From Plumapathes pennacea (Eukaryota; Cnidaria; Anthozoa; Antipatharia; Myriopathidae), in assembly GCA_964036295.1 (NCBI GenBank), contig OZ038465.1, positions 2,489,115 through 2,553,114 of the forward strand: 64,000 nt of DNA. The letters are read 5' to 3'. Made by a program: the position numbers and the translations under genes. The notes beneath the pieces were generated by a model that made no database searches, was not told where the DNA came from, and was given only the letters and a program-made list of their open reading frames with translations. This document shows, in pieces, positions 48,501 through 60,500 of the stretch (positions are counted from its first letter, which is position 1; each line of letters begins with the position of its first letter).

Positions 48501-51500
48501 TGCTTGTCCTTTCTGAATAAGTATCTGAGTTTAACACAAAACGGCGTCTGAAGCTCCCGATTTGCTTTCAAGTGCTGTTCCCTTTGCGGAGCCGTTTCTT
48601 CGGCACGCTTCCCGCGTTCATGATGCTGTCGGAAAAAAACATGTTTGTCGTCTTTTGGCGATGTTCGATCGTTTCACGATTTCGCCTTGCCCGTGCCTGT
48701 TCCCTTCTCTTTTGAAGACGAGCTTCGTGAGACCGTTCTGTTTCACGTTTTCCAGTTTTTTCAAATTCATTTTCGTGAGGAACGAATTGCCTTATAAGGA
48801 GTAGAATAGTTTTCCGTTAGTCTTTACATGAAGTGCTGTCCGCCCCTTGACTGACTGACTGACTTACTGACAGACGAACATTCACTGGATCAAATGCTGT
48901 CACGGTTAATAACCCCTCACTTCGCTCGGGGGATAAATGTCTCCAAGTATAATAGTGTTATGAAATTTCAGGAGTAAGTTTTTAAACGACATGAGAGCGC
49001 ACAGACGGTCCGGAACGGCAAACAGCCGGGACCTTGGCCCGTTGCCCGGCTATTAGCTACATCCCTGATAAATTGAAAGCGAGGAATGTAACACTAGACT
49101 TGTTTATGTACAATATTATTGTTCACAGCATGTTCAGTCATTTGTGACTAACAAACTCAATGTTCAAGACTATTTCGGTGTATTTTTCATTTCTAGTATA
49201 CAATACCACTGCGAAGCAAAGGCTACTTGATCGAATGGAAGAAATATTTCAACATGCACTGTACGATAAGCCGAAGCATTTTGACAACTGTCACACTCGT
49301 GCGGAGCATAACACATGTAATATATTCACAGAGATGCATTCGTCGAGTCTTAAGCCCTGAGAATAAATAGTCTCAAAAACGGATATACTTTTGGCGAAAA
49401 AACTTTACAAAACAGCTACAGTATGTAGGAGGCACCAGATGTCATTAACAGTGTAAAGCATAAATCATCATTGTTTACGGCTAAAGTTCATCATGGCTTT
49501 GGTGTTCCGTATTCAGCCTGATATCTTCCCAGAAGTATTTCGTGTCGCCACAGATAGTTCGTCGAGACTAAATAATTAGCGGCGACAAAGTTATTTGCAA
49601 CCTTGTAGCGGTAGCCAACATAATCGAATCAATCAAACATTTTTTGCGGCTATGACGGTGAACTTAAGAACGCAAGCCAACCGTGCATGTTCCACAAAGC
49701 CAAACGGTGTTGAGTTTGGATGGGATACAGATAACTTTATACACAAGCATTAACGTACAATTCAATCGACTACGTCTCAAGTTGTTCGCGAAGTCACCTT
49801 ACGTCATCACATACCACGTGGCAATGTGAACCAATCACCGTGTGCTGATTCGTAACCCAGAAAAAAACTAACACGAAGATAAAGACACGCTGTGCAATCC
49901 TAAGCTCGTTGGGGCGTAGCAACTAAATTTGAAAGATTTCAAAGGTATTTTCAGTCTCATTACATGGATAAGTTCATTTAGTGTAACAAAATAAATTTCA
50001 CTGACCTTCATGTGGTAACTCCTTGTGATGCGGGTTCCTGTGTCTGACAAGGGGCTCGTAATTACTTTGTTGCTGGACAGGCGCGGGTTTGTCAGGATTC
50101 AGAGCTTGATAAATGGACGGATTCTGGGGAAGTTGTCTCTGTTTATTTCCTCTCAGAGCTTCGTATGTCGGCAGGCCGCTTGCTCTTGTGTTTTGTACTA
50201 TCGGCTGGTAGTTCGTGTTTTCTTCCGTATTTTGATTGCTTTGAGCAGTCGTCATAATGTTGTCTGGACCTCTCCCATAAGTGGGGTTTTCTGTATGAAA
50301 ACATAGTAGCCCGGTTCTTACTAACACTCACCATCTTTGCCTAGCGAGTCGCAGCGATAGACCACGAGGGGAGAGAGATTGAAATAATGAGGGCTATAAA
50401 TATGGAGATGATGAACGAAGGTGTAAAAGAATAGGGTGTTACGATGTTACTCTTCCGTGGACTGAATATAGCTCACCTGAATCTTCAACATCTTTGCACG
50501 GCGTGTTCCTTTCATTTGAAAAACAACAAGGCGATAAATCAGTCACACATATTCAACTAGTTCCTAGAATTAATAATACACAATTTATAGAGCCCGAGGG
50601 TGAGTGTGGGTTTTTGTGTAAAACTCCACAGCTCTTTCTGTGTTGATTCAGCTGGGTTATCCCAAAATATTTGCTAGCGAAAGAAAAACCTCACTCTAAA
50701 CCAAAAAAAACAAAAACAAAACAAAACAAAACAAAGAAAACAAAGCAAAGAATGATTTCCCCTGAATATTCAATATTGATTAGATTCAGGTGGTAGTTAC
50801 ATCTACAGTTTCTCACGATCTCGGATCGGCGTTTACTCCGTTCAGCCAAAGCAATGTGCAACTGGTTTCACTATAAAAAAGAGACCCGAATGGACCAACC
50901 AGACCCGAATGATGCCAAACTTGTTGTTTAGGCCAATTAAATAAAAAAATAGGAACCATACGAGTACCCTCAGCAATCATCCAAATACAGTTATCTTTCA
51001 TTCCCTCCTTCCTTCCTAATCCTTTCTTTATCCGTCTGTCTGTCTGAAACATCCTTCCCTCCTTCGCAGAATTATATTTCTTCCATGTTTCTTCTTCTCT
51101 CAACCTGTCTATTGTAATAAATCGTTCTAGTTTTGCCAAACTCACCGTTTTCTGCGCCTTCTGATCATAAACCATGTGAAGATGCAAATTAATATGACAG
51201 CGACAATACTTCCGATCAAGATCGCTGCAATAGTCACAGCCTTGGTTTCTTTTTGACCAGACGTGCGATTTTCTGTACGTCTTGATGTTGTGGCAAACCC
51301 ATTTGGTGTAGTTCTTGACGTTATTGCAGGAGTTGGCGATGTTCCACTGGATTTTTTCTCTGTCGTAACTGTTTTTGGTATCGTGGTTGGAATAGAATTA
51401 CTCCCTGGGTATAAATAAAATCATACTCGATAGTGGCTCAGCTGTACAAATTTGTCATTTTACTCAAAGTAAACTCGGACAGCTGGGTGATCCTCACGAA

Positions 51501-54500
51501 TATATAAAACAATGTAAATTAACCATAGAAGACGAAAAGAATTATACTCACAGGTTTTCTTTCCAGCTGTTTTAAATAGTAAGTGTCCTTCGTAGCTACC
51601 GCACAAAACACTAATATTTACAATCGCCCCGAGAAATTGATTGTCAATCTTGGAGCACTGTCAAGAAAACAAAAAGCAAACTCAGTGTAAATATTATACA
51701 CAATGAATTAAATTAAATAAATGAAGTAAGCGGTGAATGCTGCTGTGGTACGGTGTGGACCGTTTGGTAAGAATAATTATCCATGCACTCAAAACTCTCT
51801 TGACTCGTTATATGAGCACGGAACAAGTTAGCGTCAACTTTTAAACAAGAAAAGTTCAAGTTTAAAGTTCTGTATTTAAAGGTAGAGGTTCTTGCTTATG
51901 TCAATAAGTCATGAAAGACTGTTGAGGTTGAAACAGTCCTCTGCTCACTGCCCTTGGCCGTCTTCAGGAATAGTGTCAAGATAAAACTACCTTTTCCACA
52001 TAAGTAAAACTAGCCTGGCCTACCATAACTGCATAAAAGAGCATCCTTTTAACACCTCTTTCTAGATGAGATCAAACCCATACCCAATAGTACAGTCCGG
52101 GGCTCATGGTCCCTGCTCCTTCCAGCTTCAATTTAATAAACGTTTCAGGTGTTCTATTTATCCACTTTTCTGTTCCCTCGTCCAGATAGTGTTTGCTTGT
52201 CACAGAACAGTTGTAATGCTGCCAGCTTGACTGTATAGTCTTGTTCCCTTGGCAATTAAAATATAACAAATTCTTTGTTCCATCCCCGCATGCAATGTCA
52301 ACGGTCCTAATTGTACGAGAGCATGCAACATTCCAGCCATTTGGGCCTTTCAGATTGAGGGAAGCTGATGGACCGAAAAGTACACGTAAATACATGCATT
52401 GGTTGATCCGTGAACAAATACGAACAAAAACAGAACTTAAAGTATACTGAGCTAAAGTTAAGGTTTTAGCTTAAGTTCAAAGCGGCAATTTAAATTGATT
52501 AATTGCTTCTTAGGGTTTCTGGCAATCAATACTACAGAGTGAACCGAGAGGGGAATTAGTCCTTCTGGAACAGCTAGGCCTTGTTTTTACAACTTCTTTT
52601 AATCCTTCCGCTGAGTTTATAATCACAAATTCTTTAATTTCTTTCTTCATTGTCAACTAAGTACTCTAAAATGCATGGTCAAGCAGCTAATCGGTACAAT
52701 TTACTCTCTATGCTTTTCCTTGTGCAACAAATTTAAAGTGACGGGATGTTTATTTCCCTGGATCGATCAAGACCCTTTCATCCCAAAAATATGCAAATTA
52801 TAAACCGAGAAGTTCGTCCCTCTTACATGAGGCATGGGTCTCAAGCCGGAAATACTACAAAAAGTATATCAACGGCAACGCTACGCCATTTTGAATTTGA
52901 GTAGTAAGTTTTCATTAATTCGGATCTTGACATCAGGTCCTGAGATCCCTATAAAATGTCACGTTACATTCGCAAAGTTTCCCTTGGCCAAACGAAACTG
53001 AAACTATACAGCTGCTTATAACGATTTCCAAAAATATTATAATCATCAACTCTATGAGGCATAAACTAAACCGTAGTGGAAGTGGGTAGCAATGGCGCAT
53101 TTCGGTTACCCACAAAAATGTTACAACTAACAACAATAGCCGTGGTTACACACGGCCCTTTTCCCGTGAGTTTTGGCACTTTTACCACGGGAAACATTTT
53201 TTCGGTGTGTAACCGCGATTTCCCGAGCTAAATTTCCCGAGGGCATTCCCCATGGATACATCAGAAAGAACAAAAGGAAAGCCCGTGACAGTTCCCGAGC
53301 AAGTTACCTAAGGTTTTCTGATTCCCACGGCAAATACACCAATCCGCGAGCAGCGCGGATAGTGACTAAAAGAACACACGAGTGACCACGAGTGACCACG
53401 AGTGACCACGAATGACCACGAGTGACCACGAATGACCACGAGTGACCACGAATGACCATGAATGACCACGAGTGACCACGAATGACCACGAGTGACCACG
53501 AATGACTACGAGTCAAAATAAGCTCCTCACGTGACTGTAACGTCATTTTATTGTCATTTTAAATTTAAAACGCAATATCATGCACCCATGATAAAGTGTA
53601 AAAATTTCACTAGCGTCATTTTAAAAAACAAACACTTTGAAGAAAACGCCGACCACAAGGCGTAAAGTACACACAAATATGTCCCTTGCGTGACGAATCA
53701 CGTGTCAGCGTCGGCTGTAGACAACGTGACACAGCGTGCTGTATTTAACTCAAACTCGTGACCCTACCGAACAGATTTGGCTCTTTTAAAAGTCCCCGTC
53801 CACACTACGCCGGATAAATTTGAAAACACAACTTTCACTCTGAAAACGCAAGAAATGTTTTCCGTCCACACTGGAAAACGGATAAAATGTTTCCGGGCCC
53901 AAATGTATTGTTATTGCTCTACAAACGTCCGGACAATCTTTGAAACCGCTTGACGTGACCACGTGAGTCAGAGTTTTCGAAAAGTTCCGTTTTCAAAATG
54001 TTTTTCGTCCACACCAAAACGCAAAGCCGGCGTTTTCAAATTTATCCACTTTGAAGAGCGTTTTCGAAAAGTTCCGTTTTCGTGGACAATTTATCCAGAT
54101 TAGTGTGGACGGTAGGCCTAACCGTAAGAATAAAGTTGCGTTTTCAAATTTATCCGGCGTAGTGTGGACGGGGCCTAATTAAGTCGTGGGAATTGCTCAC
54201 TAAATTCACATGGCGTGGGAACCTACATATAATTGGCTGATCGCAGAGATAAGGCTGCTGAGATGTCAAAAAAATTTGCATTTCTGGTCCTCTTGCCATG
54301 GAAGTCCGGATAAAAAAAACGGAAAGATTTTACTCCGAAAAAGTACGACCAAAGTAAAACAACGAAAAGACCTAACACTGGAGTGAAGGACGTGGAGGTT
54401 ATTACTATCGGCGACGTGGAAAGTAAATAGGGAACCGGCGGAAGAACAGAATTTCAGTAACTGAACAGAAACGTGAGAAAGGTGCTGCAGTCAGACGCCG

Positions 54501-56003
54501 AAAGTGATGATTCTGAATCACTACCAAATGCTGCACAGCAAAGTCCCGGCAGTCGATTGTATTTAGTAAAACTTTCCAGACTCGGGGACACCCGATAAGC
54601 CGGTCATATTACAGCTTATGTTTAAAACAGTATATCAATAAAATTGATGTCACAGTCACGCGAAGGACTTTTTAAGTCCTTAAATTAAAATTTAACTCTT
54701 GGGGCCAGTTGTTCAAAGTGTGAATAGTGGATAAATGTTAAAATTTAGCCTTATAGTATCAACTGGATAAGAATTTCTCCTGTGGATAGCGCTATCCGCT
54801 CTTTGAACAACTGGGCCCTGGTCGTTTGTAGACTGTTCTGCAGTGAGTTGGTAATGACGTCACTGTCACGCTATTAATACTTTACGCCTTGTGGTCGGCG
54901 TTTTCTTCAAAGATTTTGTTTTACACTTCACGAGCGAGTGATTTTACATTTTATATTTAAATGATATTAAAATGACGTCACAGTCGAATGAGGAGCTTAT
55001 TTTGACTCATGGTCACTCATGGTCACTCGTATTCACTCGTGGTCATTCGTGGTCACTCGTGGTCACTTGTGGTCACTCGTGGTCACTTGTGGTCACTCGT
55101 GGTCATTCGTGGTCACTCGTGGTCACTCGTGGTCACTCGTGGTCACTCGTGGTCACTCGTGTGTTCTTTTAGTCACTATCAGCAGCGCGTGACAGTTCAG
55201 GAAATCGGTAAATCCTAAACAACTTCACGCCGGAGAGACATGCCTCAGTTTGCCACGAATTTAACTCTACAACTTATCCGAACTTACGGCTGGATTCCGC
55301 GCATCGCTGTGAATATCATTTCACAGATCTCATTGACCGTTTGGCTGGAATTTTTCCTCGCGAATGCTAAAATCGTGCTTGCTTTCTCAAGGAACTCAAT
55401 CCCCGATCCCGGTGAAGCTCTGTACAACGGGTTCTTTTTTAACAGAGAAAGAAACGCCGGTGTTGAAGCAGTCGTGTTTTCTCGACTCTTTGCGGTTCGG
55501 ATTTTGCCGTGGGAATTGTCGTTACAGTTTGACCGGAAAAATCTCGGGCACCGGAAATTCCCAAGATAAAATTCCTGTGGTCAATTTACCCTCGGGATTT
55601 ACTAATACCACGGTGTGTGTAACCACAGCTATTATAAAATCCTATAAATGCACACATAACAACGAGTATATATTTTCATACACTGAGCATGGAATAGAGA
55701 ATTATTTAAACAAAAGCACAGATACACTGTACCTTGGAATCCAAGATCCCTTTGTAATATGGCGTCAGTGACACACTTATTCCGTTGAAATATATATGTT
55801 TGTCCCGACGAGCACTCGCAGCTACGGGGCTCGCTGCCTATGTCACTGGCGTTGAACGACCGACACGGCGCTGTCGCGTTCGGCTTTGTGAACACGTCCT
55901 GACTGTCTTGTTTACGAGTTACCGTTACGTTTTCCACCGAATAAGCAGAGGCTGAGATCAAAGAGTAAACCATAAGAACTGTTGACAATATTTGGAAATC
56001 CAT
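45548..56003 (-). CDS. receptor gene E: type I membrane protein with complete multi-tyrosine tail
   Basis: Coding exons on the minus strand: 56003-55733, 52364-52084, 51657-51552, 51404-51146, 50508-50477, 50290-50006, 45732-45548. They join to 472 aa with phases as in A-D. Exon 1 starts MDFQILSTVLMVYSL and carries RSCECSSGQTYIFQRNKC. Exon 2 has YFNCQGNKT and KHYLDEGTEKW. Exon 3 begins with Cys (CSKIDNQFLGAI) where the paralogues have Trp. Exon 4 gives a Thr-rich stalk, a helix near residues 277-300 and IRRRRKR. The tail has NPTY, YQPI, YEAL, YQAL, YEPL, YAVL, YQVL and YNVL, with the first pair 11 residues apart. It thus has the most classical ITAM-like tail among the complete copies. The last intron (4.3 kb) and intron 1 (3.4 kb) are swollen by repeats. 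A downstream satellite adjoins the 3' end. Confidence 0.8.
45778..45871. repeat. (GAT/GAC)n trinucleotide run
   Basis: An imperfect run of GAC and GAT triplets in the last intron of gene E, just upstream of its final exon. Confidence 0.9.
46260..49870. repeat. dispersed repeats in the last intron of gene E
   Basis: The block 46260-46640 is the inverted counterpart of 30353-30650, and 49080-49870 is the inverted counterpart of 28740-29480. Both pairs match over several hundred bases by eye. Between them, 47351-47442 is a hairpin (CTCCATTCAATGTTGG facing CCAACATTGAATGG) with C-rich and G-rich outer arms. The rest, including 47450-49080, holds no supported gene. Confidence 0.65.
53793..54176. 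mobile_element. nested MITE
   Basis: CCCCGTCCACACTACGCCGG at the left is mirrored by CCGGCGTAGTGTGGACGGGG at the right, followed inward by mirrored ATAAATTTGAAAAC. Internal words such as TTCGAAAAGTTCCGTTTTC are also repeated. It lies inside the larger 53138-55629 element. Confidence 0.9.
54702..54819. mobile_element. short MITE
   Basis: GGGCCAGTTGTTCAAAG at the left is mirrored by CTTTGAACAACTGGGCCC at the right, with ATAGTGGATAAA and CTGTGGATAGCG inside. It is about 118 bp and non-coding. Confidence 0.85.
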
Positions 56004-57596
56004 ATCCACATTCGACGGTGCGCTTTCACTTTCATGAGTACCCCGTGACCCCGTTGCTTGACGTTTGACGCCTCACTTCCCGGATTGTATTTATGATAGC
56101 TTATAATTACCAATTCCAAAAATTCTTTTGTTGCAGAGTGAATGGTCGAATAGAGCTGGGGCGGGTTTTGTTTGACTTATAATATCAGTTGCATTATTGG
56201 ATTTTTGAGAAGTAAGACACAAAACTATTTTCTAGCCGTTTATATCGTGTCAGATCGAGCTCGAGGTCCGACAAAGACGCCTATTAAACCCGCAAACAGA
56301 AGTTACCTAGAACTCCGTATGAAATACACTACACCTTTCGGAGAAACTGCATATGCTCTGTTATTGCGAATATTTCCGATAACTAAAGAAATCACGCAAA
56401 CAACTGCTGAGACAATCATGACAGGGCTAATTTAAAGCCTATTGATTTAGACAAATATATTTGATCGGGCCGAGAGGATCTGCGAATTATTCTCGTATTT
56501 CTAGTTGAATTCGGAACCAATCCCAAGAAACAAGCCTTGTAGTAGTAGTAGTAGTGTATAAAAGAACTGGAATTCGTGACGGTGTTTCCGCCAGAGAGTC
56601 AAAGTTCACCGAAACTGGCACGAGCTAACATAATATTCCGGAAAATGGTCCGAATGAGCCAAAACGCGACCAGTTACTATTTTTTTTCCTCTCCAGCATC
56701 GCGCGCTGAAGGAAGTTTCCCCCACAAACCCTCGTCAGGCCTTGCCAGAAATGTTGCTCGAGTTGAAACGGAAACAGGGATATATATATATAGGTGCATT
56801 TTAATATTGCTGGCTTAATTTGTGAGAGATGATATTTTACAGTAGATAGTCGACGCGATTTCTTCTCCGCGGCCCGTTTCAGCGCGATCAAGAAGCGTTG
56901 TCTCACGCCACCTACTCGGCCCTTTTCCGAGTCAGAAAAACAAATATTGTTTTCCGCTTCAAACCTTTTTAGCATCTTTTCCGTTTTTCGAATTGATATT
57001 TGATGATCAGATTAAGTCTTGTTGCTGGACCACCTAATTTCGCAAAAAATTGTCAGATCAAATCGCTATATAATCACTACAGGTGCGGAAAGAAGATGTC
57101 GAGCGATCCAAATAATTTTAATCGTTAACCGCTTTCAATTGGGCTTGACGCAATCGGTCTGAGCACTATAGAAAGCTCCCAAGCCCCTCAGGTATCTCAT
57201 GCAGTTTCCTTGAGCTTGATGCTACCGATTACAATAGAGTACTAGTAGATATTGTGTCAGACACAACGAAGTTTGGTAGCACAGTATATAAACACTTATA
57301 CTGAAACGTCGATTTACCTTGCTTCATTGCAGCCAGTAGTGTTCCTACATTTCTAAATCTGCTGGCATAGTTTTATGATCTAGTCATCAGAGCGTCTAGA
57401 ACAGTTTCCAACATACACTGGTCGGTTACGGCTAACTGATATAAAATAATTTCTGCAGGGCATTTACTTTGTGGCATCATAACTCACCTGTCAGTCCTTT
57501 ATAAACTCTTATGTAGTTAATTAACATTTCCCGAGGGACTTAGTCCCAAATAATATAGATATTAGACTTTTTTTTTCAACCGCGCGCCAACATGCT
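56004..57596. other. E-F intergenic spacer
   Basis: No gene or receptor exon is supported. A short (AGT)n run lies at about 56538-56555 and a (AT)n stretch near 56780. The small frames at 56172-56435 and 56576-56975 have no recognised features. Confidence 0.5.
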
Positions 57597-60500
57597 TCAG
57601 TTAATGATTCCATCTTTCACGACATTGTACAAATATTGATCAAGCTCCTGATAAACAGGCTCCTCCACATAAGTGCCTACAGAGAGTCTACTTGCGGTCT
57701 GAGATATTGGTCCTATATTCGAGCTCGGAAAGCACCAAGCCTCCTCGTACACTTCCACAGACGTACACCCTGTTGGATCTGTAACAAAAGAAAAAAAAAA
57801 AAAAAAAAGTGGTAGAAAGTGGAACCTTCCGTAACCGACCACACTTCGTTCGGCTATAATTTGTCGCTTACGGGAATTTCTCACCATGGGAGGTCTAAAT
57901 GAGATCCAGCTTTGAACCACATCCAGTGTCAAAAAATGCAGTTTTAGTGAGTGAATAACACTTTGAGTTTTAAGAAATCAATTCAACTTTGTGTCCTGGT
58001 GCAAGTTACATTTGTAATGTTAGTGTTTTGTCCGGTCCGGTTTCTGCAAGGAAATTAGTCCTTGCGCAGAAAATTGCTCTCTGGGAGCATAGAGTGGTCG
58101 CTTACTGGAGGTGTTTCTGTGTTTTCGCTAAGATTGATATATTCCAGGGTGAGTCCTTATTTTTCGTTCCCACGGTGTAGTCTCGCACAATCATCTTCCA
58201 ATAAACCTCGCCCTCTGAACCAATACCGGAAATACACAAACTCGCCTGACAAAATATATCTACACGAGGAAGAAATCAAAAGTCCCAGAACTGTACGCAC
58301 CTATATCAATGTATTTCTAGTCAAAATGATTGTTTATTTTTGACTTAGCTTCTGGACATACGCTTAGCCAGTGTGCAGCTACATGCACCCATAATGTATT
58401 ACAGTTTATGACCCATCAAATATTTCCTCCCGCGCGTGATTGGTAGAATCGTGACACGTGACCGAATAACGTCCGCTCGTGAGCGGACGTTATCAGCTAA
58501 TAACCCCCGCCTGGCGAACTAACGCTGTTTATTGACAATATCCGAACACAGTTCTATTTATTTAGTCACAAAAACCATTACAAGATAACTAGTGAGGAGG
58601 ACATCAATTTAGTGGTCGAAAAAGCAGTTCCAGAAAGCACTAAAAAGCTTCTCACAATTTCCGCGCCGTTATTTGCGCTGCGAGAGGAAATATTTGAAGG
58701 ATAATAAAGACAATAAACTACTATTTGCTTCGGAAATATGCAAAGATAATTGTCCTTGGACATTATCTGTTCCTCGAAGCTCACAGTTGCCCTCGAGCTT
58801 CGCTCTCGGGCAACTGTCCACTTCGGAACAGATAATATCCTCGGACAATTATCCGTGCATATTTCCTCGCCAAAAGTAGTTTATTGTTTATATAACACTG
58901 TAGCACTGACCTGTTATCAATAAGACGGGGTTGCTGCTTTTGCGATCCTCCTTTGCATTCGAGTTCAATTTGGGGTCCTGCAAAGACTGTTTCAATCAGC
59001 GTTACACGATGAAGGATATTACTAAACTGACACTTGTATAGAACGCAAACAAGATAAATTAAATGATAATAATATAATACCTTTTAATGAGATTAATACT
59101 TTTAGATACAGTTACAGCTTACGTTATGACAAGTTAGTAGTTCTATATCTACGGAAAGACCGTTACGTGAAGGAATTGAACCTGGGGACAAGCTGGGACA
59201 GAAACAGCCCTCTCACAGACTACTACATCTCCTTAACCAATCGCATTGTTTAAAGTATCGCGTCTTGATCAATCGCACTATGGGTAAATGCAGCACAATT
59301 AAATACCCTACCATCGCCTTTTATATACATTTTAGTGTGGCTGTCCCGCGGGGTGTAGAGTGTGGTAAGCATGGCGTGTAGCACCAGCTACAGCACGGGT
59401 TGCAAGTGAAGTTGCGCCATATGAGTTGTTATATGTAGATTTGAATTAGGAAACATTTGTACTCACTGATTGCGGCATGCTCGTTGCTGGCTTGAGGACT
59501 TCATAGGCTTGTGGGTCTATTGTGTTCTGAACAATCTGTTCATAAGTTCCGCTTGAATCTGAGACGCTAGTTGTTGACTTGGAGCTGCGCATTATGGTAT
59601 CAGGGCCCCGCTCATACATGGGGTTGGCTGAAGAAATGGACATTCAGATTATTTTATTATTTGTAAAAAATGCCCATGCCAAGGGTCAAAGTACACCATG
59701 TAAAAATATTAACTGTTCTTACTATAGTTGTTATAATAACAATAACTAAGATAGAGCCGTTTTCGGATGACTGTCGAAAACCAAAACCAAAGTAATCACA
59801 CAAGCCAATCACAGAGCCTGAGAGAAAACAGTTCAGCCAATTGGAAGCCAAAGTAATTTGTGTTTGGTCTTGCGTTTGGTTTTACTTTCCAATCAGCAGT
59901 GCGAGTACACGCCATCGCTTGCGTGAGAAGTGTTTGGTTTTGGTTTTGGTTTTGTTCCTGATTGGCTGAGCATGCTGACAAACTCGTGTGGACCAATCCG
60001 AAAGCGAAGCAAACGCAAAACCAAAGCAATCACACGATTACTTTCGACAGTCATCCGAAAACCGCTCTATTATTCAGACTAACATAGGCTACTTATTTAA
60101 AAGTTATTATATTATTTTATTGGGCTGTTATTCATCTATTGTATTTGTTTTATCAACGTTTTTCCTTTCTCTGGCCGTGTATCTATACTTTTAGTGTGTA
60201 TTAAATTTAAACACCTTTCATCTAACCGTATATATTTTGCTTATTTTACTTACCTGAGCCACAATGTAGCTTGATTTCTGAGTCTGCTTGAGTGATTGCG
60301 CTGGAAGTAAATTAAATGCGTATCAGCCGAATTTGAAGATTGGAGTACAAGGTGCAATCATGCATTTTTCTGAACTAAGGTTTTATTGGCATTTCTGTAT
60401 TCAATGATTAGTCTACGAGCACTTTATCATTTAACAACACAACGATGTACACAGTGTCACAAATGAGTGTAATCTTTCTCCATAAAACTATCATGATATG

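Larger units (their letters stand above)
53138..55629. mobile_element. 2.5-kb element with long inverted ends, minisatellite in each arm
   Basis: The outer ends AGCCGTGGTTACACAC and GTGTGTAACCACAGCT are inverted copies, as are inner words (GCCGACCACAAGGCGTAAAG at 53649 and its mirror near 54884). Each arm carries a run of a 10-bp repeat, ACGAGTGACC at about 53378-53510 and the inverted GGTCACTCGT at about 55012-55160. Two smaller MITEs are nested inside. No transposase is visible, so this is non-autonomous. It sits in intron 1 of gene E. Repeated peptide frames such as VVTRGHSWSL come only from the minisatellite. Confidence 0.8.

Noticed and set aside
53378..53510. CRISPR-like short repeats
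   Set aside because: The unit is 10 bp with no spacers and lies in a eukaryotic intron. It is a minisatellite.
53304..53546. Open frames with repeated HSWSLVVTRG peptides here and at 54972-55218
   Set aside because: They are read-through of the 10-bp minisatellite in both arms of an inverted element and are open in more than one frame. There is no protein evidence.
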